From: Pseudomonas sp. ML96
GTDB taxonomy: Bacteria > Pseudomonadota > Gammaproteobacteria > Pseudomonadales > Pseudomonadaceae
Assembly: GCF_000761545.1 (NCBI RefSeq)
Contig: NZ_JPMY01000034.1
Span: forward strand, 27,545-91,544
DNA: 64,000 bases
Direction: 5' to 3'
The position numbers and the translations under genes are program-made. The notes under the pieces were generated by a model. It was given only the letters and a program-made list of their open reading frames with translations. It did not search any database and was not told the origin of the DNA. This document shows, piece after piece, positions 1 through 7,991 of the stretch; position 1 is the stretch's first letter; the number at the start of each line of letters is the position of its first letter.

Positions 1-140
1 GAACCTATGTTCTTTATTTTTTACGGACTAAGCGGATGCTACCCGAGTCGAAATGCGCCGGCTAGCCTCTGTGCAAAATTTTCAACGTAGCGCTGTGCGG
101 CAAAAAATCCACTTTTTCAGAGGCTTAGCGAAAAAAGGTG

Positions 141-168
141 TTGACACCTCAGCGAATCTCCCTAAAAT
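141..168 (+). promoter_or_regulatory. sigma-70 promoter of tRNA-Val
   Basis: TTGACA at 141-146 and TAAAAT at 163-168 with 16 bases between them, followed by a GC-rich discriminator (GCGCCTCC). The near-consensus boxes and GC-rich discriminator are typical of stringently controlled stable-RNA promoters. The tRNA starts 14 bases after the -10 box. A promoter of the same design occurs at the right end of the window. Confidence 0.8.
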
Positions 169-181
169 GCGCCTCCATTGC

Positions 182-258
182 AGGCACATAGCTCAGTTGG
201 TTAGAGCACCACCTTGACATGGTGGGGGTCGTTGGTTCGAGTCCAATTGTGCCTACCA
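182..258 (+). tRNA. tRNA-Val (anticodon GAC)
   Basis: 77-base cloverleaf. The acceptor stem AGGCACA (182-188) pairs with TGTGCCT (248-254). The anticodon stem CCACC/GGTGG (209-213/221-225) encloses loop TTGACAT with anticodon GAC at 216-218. The T-loop sequence GGTTCGAGTCC is present, and CCA is encoded at 256-258. It reads GUC/GUU valine codons and has its own promoter and terminator, so it is a single-gene unit upstream of thrS. Confidence 0.97.
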
Positions 259-264
259 AATCCG

Positions 265-294
265 AAAGGGGTCGTTCATACGACCCCTTTTTTA
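265..294 (+). terminator. intrinsic terminator after tRNA-Val
   Basis: A perfect 10-bp stem (AAAGGGGTCG 265-274 with CGACCCCTTT 281-290) closes a 6-base loop and runs into a T tract. It lies 6 bases behind the tRNA CCA end and separates the tRNA from the thrS leader. Confidence 0.85.
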
Positions 295-482
295 TTGGCT
301 GCTTGTCAGGCCTCCGGCTTTCTGAAAGCATCCGCGATTCGTTTACCTCCAGTGACTGCGGTCTGTTCCGGTTTGCCGCAAGGCTCCTGCCATCGTCTGG
401 CAGGTGCGCCGCCGGATCGCTTCCTGGCTCATCCCAACCCATGTGACCTTTGGTAGGGGTCACCACTAGGAGAGGAGGCGCC

Positions 483-2405
483 ATGCCCATCATTACTCTT
501 CCCGACGGCAGTCAGCGTTCGTTCGATCATCCTGTTTCCGTGCTCGAGGTGGCTCAGTCCATCGGTGCCGGTCTGGCCAAGGCCACCCTGGCGGGCAAGG
601 TCAACGGCAAGCAAGTGGATGCCTGTGATCTGATCGAGAGCGACGCGACTCTGCAGATTCTGACGTCGAAGGATGAGGAGGGGTTGGAGATCATTCGCCA
701 CTCCTGCGCTCACCTGGTTGGCCATGCGGTCAAGCAGCTCTATCCGAATGCCAAGATGGTGATCGGCCCGGTGATCGAGGAAGGCTTCTACTACGATATC
801 GCCATCGATCGCCCTTTCACGCCTGACGACATGGCGGCCATCGAGAAGCGCATGGCGGAGCTGATCGACAAGGACTACGACGTCATCAAGAAGATGACTC
901 CGCGTGCCGAGGTCATCGAGCTGTTCAAGGCGCGTGGCGAGGAATACAAGCTGCGCCTGATCGACGACATGCCGGATGAGCAGGCCATGGGCTTGTACTT
1001 CCATGAGGAATACGTGGACATGTGCCGTGGTCCGCACGTGCCCAATACGCGCTTCCTCAAGTCGTTCAAGCTGACCAAGATTTCCGGTGCCTACTGGCGC
1101 GGCGACTCGAAAAACGAGCAGCTGCAGCGCATCTATGGCACTGCCTGGGCGGACAAGAAGCAGCTGGCCGCCTATATCCAGCGCATCGAAGAGGCCGAGA
1201 AGCGCGATCACCGTCGCATTGGCAAGCAGCTGGATCTGTTCCACCTGCAGGAAGAAGCGCCGGGCATGGTGTTCTGGCATCCGGCTGGCTGGACTGTCTA
1301 CCAGGTGCTGGAGCAGTACATGCGCCAGGTGCAGCGCGAGCACGGTTATGTTGAGGTGCGCACGCCGCAGGTTGTCGATCGCATCCTCTGGGAGCGCTCG
1401 GGTCATTGGTCCAACTACGCCGAAAACATGTTCACCACTTCGTCGGAAAACCGTGATTACGCGGTGAAGCCGATGAACTGCCCGTGCCACGTGCAGATCT
1501 TCAATCAGGGCCTGAAGTCCTACCGTGATCTGCCGCTACGTATGGCTGAGTTCGGCTCCTGCCACCGTAACGAGGCTTCCGGGGCGCTGCACGGCATCAT
1601 GCGTGTGCGTGGCTTTACTCAGGACGATGCGCACATCTTCTGCACCGAAGAGCAGGTGAAGAAGGAGGCTTCCGACTTCATCAAGCTGACGCTGCAGGTA
1701 TATGCCGACTTCGGTTTCACCGATATCGCCATGAAACTGTCCACTCGTCCGGCCAAGCGCGTAGGTTCCGACGAGCTGTGGGATCGCGCCGAAACTGCCC
1801 TGGCTGATGCGCTGAATGAATCGGGTCTGGCCTGGGAATACCAGCCGGGCGAGGGAGCTTTCTACGGTCCGAAGATCGAGTTCACACTGAAGGATTGCCT
1901 GGGGCGTAACTGGCAGTGCGGCACTCTGCAGTACGATCCGAACCTGCCGGAGCGTCTGGATGCCAACTATATCGCCGAAGATAACAGCCGTACGCGTCCG
2001 GTGATGCTGCACCGCGCCATCCTTGGTTCCTTCGAGCGCTTCATCGGTATGCTCATCGAGCACTACGCTGGTGCGTTCCCGAGCTGGCTGGCGCCGACTC
2101 AGGCAGTGATCATGAATATCACCGACAAGCAGGCCGATTTCGCCCTGGAAGTCGAGAAAACTCTCAACCAAAGCGGGTTCCGTGCCAAGTCTGACTTGAG
2201 AAACGAAAAAATCGGCTTTAAAATCCGCGAGCATACTTTGCTCAAGGTTCCCTATCTCCTGGTTATTGGCGACAGGGAAGTTGAGACACGATCCGTTGCT
2301 GTGCGTACCCGCGAAGGTGTAGACCTGGGCTCGATGCCTCTGGAACAGTTCGCCGAGCAGCTCAAGCAAGCGGTTTCCCGGCGTGGTCGCCAAGATTCGG
2401 AGTAA
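483..2405 (+). CDS. thrS: threonyl-tRNA synthetase
   Basis: Charges tRNA-Thr with threonine in the cytoplasm (class II synthetase with an editing domain). The protein is 640 aa, the normal family length. An N-terminal TGS domain (about 1-60) is followed by the editing domain, catalytic core and anticodon-binding domain. The three zinc ligands of the family are visible at Cys333, His384 and His510 (E. coli Cys334/His385/His511), and motif 2 lies around 356-363. I chose the ATG at 483 because AGGAGAGGAGG lies just upstream and the product then begins MPIITLPDG as in relatives; an in-frame GTG at 450 is less likely. It heads the translation operon; infC starts 2 bases after its stop codon. Confidence 0.97.
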   Translation: MPIITLPDGSQRSFDHPVSVLEVAQSIGAGLAKATLAGKVNGKQVDACDLIESDATLQILTSKDEEGLEIIRHSCAHLVGHAVKQLYPNAKMVIGPVIEEGFYYDIAIDRPFTPDDMAAIEKRMAELIDKDYDVIKKMTPRAEVIELFKARGEEYKLRLIDDMPDEQAMGLYFHEEYVDMCRGPHVPNTRFLKSFKLTKISGAYWRGDSKNEQLQRIYGTAWADKKQLAAYIQRIEEAEKRDHRRIGKQLDLFHLQEEAPGMVFWHPAGWTVYQVLEQYMRQVQREHGYVEVRTPQVVDRILWERSGHWSNYAENMFTTSSENRDYAVKPMNCPCHVQIFNQGLKSYRDLPLRMAEFGSCHRNEASGALHGIMRVRGFTQDDAHIFCTEEQVKKEASDFIKLTLQVYADFGFTDIAMKLSTRPAKRVGSDELWDRAETALADALNESGLAWEYQPGEGAFYGPKIEFTLKDCLGRNWQCGTLQYDPNLPERLDANYIAEDNSRTRPVMLHRAILGSFERFIGMLIEHYAGAFPSWLAPTQAVIMNITDKQADFALEVEKTLNQSGFRAKSDLRNEKIGFKIREHTLLKVPYLLVIGDREVETRSVAVRTREGVDLGSMPLEQFAEQLKQAVSRRGRQDSE

Positions 2406-2407
2406 TC

Positions 2408-2956
2408 ATTATTAAGCGTGAAATGAGACAGGATAAGCGGGCCGTCCCGAAGGCGCCGATCAACGAGAACATCACCGCGCGTGAGGTTCGTCTGATTGGT
2501 GCGGACGGTCAGCAGATTGGTGTGGTATCGATCGATGAAGCGCTGCGCGCTGCCGACGAAGCCAAGCTGGATCTGGTGGAAATCTCCGCTGATGCGGTGC
2601 CACCGGTTTGCCGGATCATGGATTACGGCAAGCACCTGTTCGAGAAGAAGAAGCAGGCTGCGGTCGCTAAGAAGAACCAGCACCAGCAGCAGATTAAAGA
2701 AATCAAGTTTCGTCCAGGGACGGAAGAAGGGGATTACCAGGTAAAACTACGCAACCTGGTACGTTTCCTTAATGAAGGGGACAAGGCCAAGGTATCCTTG
2801 CGATTCCGTGGTCGTGAGATGGCCCACCAGGAGCTGGGTATGGAGCTGTTGAAGCGGGTCGAAGCTGACCTCGCCGAAATCGGCACCGTAGAACAGCATC
2901 CTAAGCTGGAAGGACGCCAGCTGATGATGGTCATCGCTCCCAAGAAGCGTAAATAA
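2408..2956 (+). CDS. infC: translation initiation factor IF-3 (ATT start)
   Basis: IF-3 binds the 30S subunit, prevents premature 50S joining and proofreads the start codon. The 182-aa product has the N-terminal domain (to about residue 80), a lysine-rich linker (around EKKKQAA) and the C-terminal domain ending in PKKRK. I place the start at the ATT at 2408, which gives I/M-IKREMRQDKR, preceded by GGAG at 2398-2401 with 6-base spacing; the ATG at 2423 has no ribosome site. A non-canonical ATT/ATA start is the known basis of IF-3 autorepression, because IF-3 discriminates against its own start codon. The gene is translationally close to thrS, and rpmI and rplT follow. Confidence 0.95.
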   Translation: MIKREMRQDKRAVPKAPINENITAREVRLIGADGQQIGVVSIDEALRAADEAKLDLVEISADAVPPVCRIMDYGKHLFEKKKQAAVAKKNQHQQQIKEIKFRPGTEEGDYQVKLRNLVRFLNEGDKAKVSLRFRGREMAHQELGMELLKRVEADLAEIGTVEQHPKLEGRQLMMVIAPKKRK

Positions 2957-3016
2957 CCTCCCGGGCACTGGCAGGCCTGATGGTTATCAGTTGTTAATGA
3001 ATGCGGAGTACTAAAC

Positions 3017-3211
3017 ATGCCAAAGATGAAAACCAAAAGCGGCGCGGCTAAGCGTTTCCTGAAAACTGCTGCCGGCTACAAGCACAAGCACGCTTTCAAG
3101 AGCCACATCCTGACCAAAATGTCCACCAAGCGTAAGCGTCAACTTCGCGGTAGCGAACTGATGCATCCGTCGGACAAGGCAAAAGTCGAGCGCATGCTGC
3201 GCGTTCGTTAA
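3017..3211 (+). CDS. rpmI: 50S ribosomal protein L35
   Basis: 64-aa, strongly basic protein of the large ribosomal subunit (MPKMKTKSGAAKRF... to RMLRVR), full length for the family. It sits between infC and rplT as in nearly all bacteria. In E. coli the region upstream of rpmI binds L20 to repress rpmI-rplT translation. The 60-base leader here (2957-3016) could do the same, but I cannot prove the fold by eye. Confidence 0.97.
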   Translation: MPKMKTKSGAAKRFLKTAAGYKHKHAFKSHILTKMSTKRKRQLRGSELMHPSDKAKVERMLRVR

Positions 3212-3242
3212 TTCGGTCAAGATATTTTAGAGGTAATTACTC

Positions 3243-3599
3243 ATGGCTCGTGTTAAGCGTGGCGTTATCGCTCGTGCTCGTCACAAAAAAATCCTGAAAC
3301 TCGCCAAAGGCTACTACGGCGCGCGTTCGCGCGTGTTCCGCGTTGCCAAGCAGGCTGTGATCAAGGCAGGCCAATACGCCTACCGTGACCGCCGTCAGCG
3401 TAAGCGTCAGTTCCGCGCTCTGTGGATCGCTCGTATCAACGCTGGTGCTCGCGTCAACGGTCTGTCCTACAGCCGTCTGATCGCTGGCCTGAAAAAAGCG
3501 TCGATCGAAATCGACCGCAAGGTTCTGGCCGATCTGGCAGTGAACGAAAAAGCGGCGTTTGCTGCGATTGTCGAGAAAGCTAAGGCCGTTCTGGCTTAA
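3243..3599 (+). CDS. rplT: 50S ribosomal protein L20
   Basis: 118-aa basic protein (starting MARVKRGVIARARHKKILK) that binds 23S rRNA early in large-subunit assembly. It is full length, with an AGAGGTAA ribosome site in front. It is likely the autoregulator of the rpmI-rplT pair, as known from E. coli. Two hairpins follow before pheS. Confidence 0.97.
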   Translation: MARVKRGVIARARHKKILKLAKGYYGARSRVFRVAKQAVIKAGQYAYRDRRQRKRQFRALWIARINAGARVNGLSYSRLIAGLKKASIEIDRKVLADLAVNEKAAFAAIVEKAKAVLA

Positions 3600-3642
3600 G
3601 TCCCCCGACAATCACCGGGCTCGCCCGGTGGCAACGTCAAAG

Positions 3643-3674
3643 ATAGGGGAAGAGCCTTCAAGCTCTTCCCCTAT
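3643..3674 (+). promoter_or_regulatory. strong hairpin between rplT and pheS (partial terminator or attenuator)
   Basis: A perfect 13-bp stem (3643-3655 with 3662-3674) closes the 6-base loop CTTCAA and is followed by only a short T-rich run (TTTCGTATC). A smaller hairpin (CACCGGG/CCCGGTG, 3613-3630) lies just upstream. In E. coli pheST is attenuated through a Phe-rich leader peptide; I find no such peptide here. The hairpin may instead reduce read-through from the ribosomal genes into pheST. Confidence 0.55.
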
Positions 3675-3694
3675 TTCGTATCTGGAGTCCGTAC

Positions 3695-4711
3695 ATGGAA
3701 AACCTGGATGCATTGGTCTCGCAAGCGCTAGAGGCCGTGCAAAACACCGCAGACGTGAACACCCTGGAACAGCTCCGGGTTCAGTATCTCGGCAAGAAGG
3801 GCGAATTGACCGCCCTGATGCAGACCCTGGGCAAGCTGTCGGCCGAAGAGCGCCCGCAGGCTGGCGCCTTGATCAACGCTGCCAAGAATCAGGTTCAGGA
3901 CGCCCTGAACGCCCGCAAATCCGTGCTTGAGCAGGCCCTGCTCGCCGAGAAGCTGGCGTCCGAGCGTATTGACGTGACCCTGCCTGGCCGCGGCCAGGCC
4001 TCCGGTGGCCTGCATCCGGTCACCCGCACCCTCGAGCGCGTCGAGCAGTTCTTCACCCATATCGGCTACAGCGTGGCCGAGGGGCCGGAAGTCGAAGACG
4101 ACTACCACAACTTCGAAGCGCTCAATATCCCCGGCCACCACCCGGCGCGGGCGATGCACGACACCTTCTATTTCAATGCGAACATGCTGCTGCGCACCCA
4201 CACCTCGCCGGTACAGGTGCGCACCATGGAATCGCAGCAGCCGCCGATTCGCATCGTCTGCCCCGGCCGCGTGTACCGCTGCGACTCCGATATCACCCAC
4301 TCGCCGATGTTCCACCAGGTCGAAGGTCTGCTGATCGACGAGGGCATCAGCTTTGCCGACCTCAAGGGCACCATCGAGGAGTTCCTCCGCGTGTTCTTCG
4401 AGAAGCCGCTGGGCGTGCGCTTCCGCCCGTCCTTCTTCCCCTTCACCGAGCCGTCGGCCGAGGTCGACATGCAGTGCGTGATGTGCTCCGGCAAGGGTTG
4501 CCGCGTGTGCAAGCAGACCGGCTGGCTGGAAGTGATGGGCTGCGGCATGGTGCATCCGAACGTTCTGCGCATGTCCGGCATCGATCCGGAGAAGTACTCC
4601 GGCTTCGCCTTCGGCATGGGCGTCGAGCGCCTGGCCATGCTGCGCTACGGCGTCAATGACCTGCGCCTGTTCTTCGATAACGACCTGCGGTTCCTGGCGC
4701 AATTCCGCTAG
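3695..4711 (+). CDS. pheS: phenylalanyl-tRNA synthetase alpha subunit
   Basis: Catalytic subunit of the alpha2-beta2 enzyme that charges tRNA-Phe. It is 338 aa, the usual length, with an N-terminal coiled coil (about 1-90) that contacts tRNA and then the class II core. Motif 2 lies around VYRCDSDITHSPMF and motif 3 is GFAFGMGVERLAMLRYG near the C terminus. The start ATG follows a GGAG site. The partner pheT starts 42 bases downstream. Confidence 0.97.
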   Translation: MENLDALVSQALEAVQNTADVNTLEQLRVQYLGKKGELTALMQTLGKLSAEERPQAGALINAAKNQVQDALNARKSVLEQALLAEKLASERIDVTLPGRGQASGGLHPVTRTLERVEQFFTHIGYSVAEGPEVEDDYHNFEALNIPGHHPARAMHDTFYFNANMLLRTHTSPVQVRTMESQQPPIRIVCPGRVYRCDSDITHSPMFHQVEGLLIDEGISFADLKGTIEEFLRVFFEKPLGVRFRPSFFPFTEPSAEVDMQCVMCSGKGCRVCKQTGWLEVMGCGMVHPNVLRMSGIDPEKYSGFAFGMGVERLAMLRYGVNDLRLFFDNDLRFLAQFR

Positions 4712-4753
4712 CCGCACGCCCCGTATCGAATTCGCTTAAGGAGAACAGACAGC

Positions 4754-7132
4754 ATGAAATTCAGTGAACAGTGGCTGCGCAGCTGGGTAAACCCGGCAGT
4801 TTCGCGCGACGAGCTGGTGGCCCGCCTGTCCATGGTCGGCCTGGAAGTGGACGCCGTGATTCCCGTCGCCGGCCAGTTCAGCGGCGTGGTGGTAGGCGAG
4901 ATCCTCAGCGCCGAACAACACCCGGACGCCGACAAACTGCGCGTGTGCCAGGTCAGCAACGGTAGCGCCACCTTCCAGGTGGTCTGCGGCGCGCCCAATG
5001 CCCGCGCCGGCATCAAGACTCCCTTCGCCATGATCGGCGCCGAGCTGCCGGGCGACTTCAAGATCAAGCAGGCCAAACTGCGCGGCGTGGAGTCCCAGGG
5101 CATGCTCTGCTCGGCCTCTGAGCTGCAAGTCAGCGACGACAACAACGGCCTGATGGAGCTGGCGGCAGACGCCCCGGTCGGCCAGAGCCTGCGCGACTAC
5201 CTCGGTCTGGACGATGCCAGCATCGAGATCGGCCTGACCCCGAACCGTGGCGACTGCCTGTCGCTGGCCGGTCTGGCTCGCGAAGTCGGCGCGATTTACG
5301 GTGCCCCGGTAACGGCGGTCTCCGTTGCCCCGGTTGCGGCCGTCCATGACGAGGTGCGTCCGGTCGAGGTGCTGGCCCCCAAGGCCTGCCCACGTTACCT
5401 GGGCCGCGTCGTCCGCAGTGTCGACCTGTCCAAGCCGACCCCGCTGTGGATGATCGAGCGTCTGCGTCGTTCCGACATCCGCAGCATCGACGCCGCCGTC
5501 GACATCACCAACTACGTGATGCTCGAACTCGGCCAGCCGATGCACGCCTTCGATCTCGCCGAGATCAACGGCGGCATCCGCGTGCGCATGGCGGAAGAGG
5601 GCGAGAAGCTGGTCCTGCTGGACGGCCAGGAAGTCAGCCTGCGCGCTGATACCCTGGTGATCGCCGACCACAACCGCGCCCTGGCCATCGCCGGCGTGAT
5701 GGGCGGCGAGCACAGCGGCGTCAGCGACAAGACTCGCGACCTGTTCCTGGAAAGCGCCTTCTTCGACACCATCTCGGTGGCTGGCAAGGCTCGTTCCTAT
5801 GGCCTGCACACCGATTCCTCGCACCGCTTCGAGCGCGGTGTGGACTCGCAGCTGGCGCGCAGCGCCATGGAGCGCGCCACCGCGCTGCTGCTGGAGATCG
5901 TCGGCGGCGAAGCTGGCCCGATCATCGAAGCGGCCAGCGCTGCTGATCTGCCGAGCGTCGCACCGATCACCCTGCGTGCCGAGCGCATCAGCCAGATGCT
6001 GAGCATGGACATGGACGACGCCGAGGTCGAGCGCCTGCTCAATGCGCTGGGCCTGAGCACCGTCGCCCAGGGCGCCGGTCAGTGGCAGGTCAGCGTGCCG
6101 AGCCACCGCTTCGACATCAGCCTGGAAGTGGACTTGATCGAAGAGCTGGGCCGCCTGTACGGCTACAACCGCCTGCCGGTGCGCTACCCGCAGGCCCGCC
6201 TGGCTCCGCAGGCCAAGGCCGAGGCCCGTGCCGAGCTGCCGGCCCTGCGTCGCCTGCTGGTCGCGCGCGGCTATCAGGAAGCCATCACCTACAGCTTCAT
6301 CGATCCCAAGCTGTTCGAGCTGTTTAATCCGGGCGTGGCGCCGCTGCAACTGGCCAACCCGATCTCCGCCGACATGGCCGCCATGCGTTCCTCGCTGTGG
6401 CCAGGCCTGGTCAAGGCGCTGGAGCACAACCTCAATCGTCAGCAATCGCGCGTGCGCCTGTTCGAGAGCGGCCTGCGCTTCATCGGCCAGCTCGAAGGTC
6501 TGAAGCAGGAAGCCATGCTGGCTGGCGTGATCAGTGGCAGCCGCCTGCCGGAAGCCTGGGCCAATGGCCGCGAGAACGTGGATTTCTACGATCTCAAGGC
6601 CGATGTCGAAGCACTGCTGGGCTATGCCGGCGCTGCCGATGCCTTCAGTTTCGTGCCGGGCGAACATCCGGCCCTGCATCCGGGCCAGACCGCACGTATC
6701 GAGCGGGAAGGGCGCCTGGTTGGCTTCCTCGGTGCAATGCATCCGGAGCTGGCTAAGACCCTGGGCCTGGATCAGCCGGTATTCCTCTTCGAGCTGGTAC
6801 TGGCCGAAGTGGCTACCGGACGCATGCCGGCGTTCAGCGAACTGTCACGCTTCCCTGAGGTGCGCCGCGACCTGGCCCTGCTGGTGGACCGCGAGCAGCC
6901 GGCCGAAGCCGTACTGGCTACCATCCGCGAGGCCGCTGGCGAGTGGCTGACGGACCTCAGACTGTTTGACGTGTATCACGGTAAAGGCATTGATCCACAT
7001 AGAAAAAGCCTAGCCGTTGGCTTGACCTGGCAACATCCATCGCGCACTCTTAACGACGATGAGGTGAATACAACTACGCAAAACATCATCACCTCGCTGG
7101 AAGAAAGGTTCAACGCCACGTTAAGGAAGTAG
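4754..7132 (+). CDS. pheT: phenylalanyl-tRNA synthetase beta subunit
   Basis: 792 aa, full length. The order is an N-terminal B1/OB tRNA-binding region (about 40-150, with EQHPDADKLRVCQV), B3/B4 editing domain, B5 domain, inactive core-like domain and a C-terminal ferredoxin-fold anticodon-binding domain (about 700-792, starting FSELSRFPEVRRDLAL). The beta subunit edits Tyr-tRNA-Phe and binds the tRNA. AAGGAGAA precedes the start. ihfA begins 3 bases after the stop, the usual pheT-ihfA coupling. Confidence 0.97.
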   Translation: MKFSEQWLRSWVNPAVSRDELVARLSMVGLEVDAVIPVAGQFSGVVVGEILSAEQHPDADKLRVCQVSNGSATFQVVCGAPNARAGIKTPFAMIGAELPGDFKIKQAKLRGVESQGMLCSASELQVSDDNNGLMELAADAPVGQSLRDYLGLDDASIEIGLTPNRGDCLSLAGLAREVGAIYGAPVTAVSVAPVAAVHDEVRPVEVLAPKACPRYLGRVVRSVDLSKPTPLWMIERLRRSDIRSIDAAVDITNYVMLELGQPMHAFDLAEINGGIRVRMAEEGEKLVLLDGQEVSLRADTLVIADHNRALAIAGVMGGEHSGVSDKTRDLFLESAFFDTISVAGKARSYGLHTDSSHRFERGVDSQLARSAMERATALLLEIVGGEAGPIIEAASAADLPSVAPITLRAERISQMLSMDMDDAEVERLLNALGLSTVAQGAGQWQVSVPSHRFDISLEVDLIEELGRLYGYNRLPVRYPQARLAPQAKAEARAELPALRRLLVARGYQEAITYSFIDPKLFELFNPGVAPLQLANPISADMAAMRSSLWPGLVKALEHNLNRQQSRVRLFESGLRFIGQLEGLKQEAMLAGVISGSRLPEAWANGRENVDFYDLKADVEALLGYAGAADAFSFVPGEHPALHPGQTARIEREGRLVGFLGAMHPELAKTLGLDQPVFLFELVLAEVATGRMPAFSELSRFPEVRRDLALLVDREQPAEAVLATIREAAGEWLTDLRLFDVYHGKGIDPHRKSLAVGLTWQHPSRTLNDDEVNTTTQNIITSLEERFNATLRK

Positions 7133-7135
7133 CGT

Positions 7136-7438
7136 ATGGGGGCTCTGACGAAAGCTGAGATGGCGGAACGTCTGTATGAAGAGCTTGGCCTGAATAAGCG
7201 GGAAGCCAAGGAGTTGGTGGAGCTGTTTTTCGAGGAAATCCGCCACGCGCTGGAAGATAACGAGCAGGTCAAATTGTCCGGTTTCGGCAATTTCGACCTG
7301 CGCGATAAGCGTCAGCGCCCGGGCCGCAATCCCAAGACAGGCGAAGAAATCCCGATCACGGCTCGCCGTGTTGTTACCTTTCGTCCGGGCCAGAAATTGA
7401 AGGCCAGAGTAGAGGCATATGCTGGAACCAAGTCATAA
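7136..7438 (+). CDS. ihfA: integration host factor subunit alpha
   Basis: 100-aa HU/IHF-fold DNA-bending protein that pairs with IhfB and bends DNA at sigma-54 promoters, origins and recombination sites. The intercalating arm motif GRNPKTGEEIPI is intact, as is KLSGFGNFDLRDK. It overlaps the next gene by 20 bases, which implies translational coupling. Confidence 0.97.
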   Translation: MGALTKAEMAERLYEELGLNKREAKELVELFFEEIRHALEDNEQVKLSGFGNFDLRDKRQRPGRNPKTGEEIPITARRVVTFRPGQKLKARVEAYAGTKS

Positions 7439-7775
7439 CGACGAGCTGCCGCCTATTCCTGGCAAACGCTACTTCACCATTGGCGAAGTCAGCGACCTCT
7501 GTGCCGTCAAACCTCATGTTTTGCGTTACTGGGAGCAGGAGTTTCCTCAGCTCAATCCGGTGAAGCGGCGGGGCAACCGTCGCTATTATCAGCGCCAAGA
7601 CGTGCTGATGATCCGCCAGATCCGAGCGCTCCTGTACGATCAGGGCTTCACCATCGGCGGGGCGCGTCAGCGTCTCTCCGGCGACGAAGCCAAGGACGAC
7701 ACTACCCAGTACAAGCAGCTGATCCGGCAGATGATTGCTGAACTCGAGGATGTTCTGCTGGTGCTTCGCAAGTAA
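7419..7775 (+). CDS. MerR-family transcriptional regulator
   Basis: 118 aa. An N-terminal winged helix of MerR type (YFTIGEVSDLCAVKPHVLRYWEQEF, read as positions 18-42) is followed by a short coiled coil and no effector domain, so no metal- or drug-binding cysteines are present. It is the small MerR protein that follows ihfA in many pseudomonads; its targets are not known to me. The start overlaps the ihfA end. tRNA-Pro follows 82 bases downstream. Confidence 0.9.
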   Translation: MLEPSHNDELPPIPGKRYFTIGEVSDLCAVKPHVLRYWEQEFPQLNPVKRRGNRRYYQRQDVLMIRQIRALLYDQGFTIGGARQRLSGDEAKDDTTQYKQLIRQMIAELEDVLLVLRK

Positions 7776-7857
7776 GCCTCCGGCGGTAAAAAAAACTTCC
7801 ACAATTCAGCAGCTTATTGTAAAGTCCTCCCCGCTTCAGGTAACTCGGAAGCATCGT

Positions 7858-7934
7858 CGGGGCGTAGCGCAGCCCGGTAGCGCACTTGCATGGGGTGCAA
7901 GGGGTCGAGTGTTCGAATCACTCCGTCCCGACCA
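7858..7934 (+). tRNA. tRNA-Pro (anticodon GGG)
   Basis: 77 bases. The acceptor stem CGGGGCG (7858-7864) pairs with CGTCCCG (7924-7930, one G-U), and CCA is encoded at 7932-7934. The anticodon stem CTTGC/GCAAG encloses loop ATGGGGT with anticodon GGG at 7892-7894. The T arm GTTCGAATC is present. A TAAAGT box at 7820-7825 followed by CCTCCCCGC may be its own -10 and discriminator. Confidence 0.97.
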
Positions 7935-7946
7935 AATAACCCTAAT

Positions 7947-7978
7947 AAAAAGGCCAGTCAGGAATGACTGGCCTTTTT
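7947..7978. terminator. bidirectional terminator between tRNA-Pro and the autotransporter
   Basis: A 14-bp perfect stem (7947-7960 with 7965-7978) has loop GGAA, with an A run on the left and a T run on the right. It serves tRNA-Pro on the plus strand and the convergent autotransporter gene on the minus strand. Confidence 0.9.
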
Positions 7979-7991
7979 GTTTGTCTCGCGT

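Noticed and set aside
4736..6742. A 668-codon minus-strand open frame
   Set aside because: Complete antisense of pheT, composed of Gly/Ala/Gln/Val with no recognisable domain.
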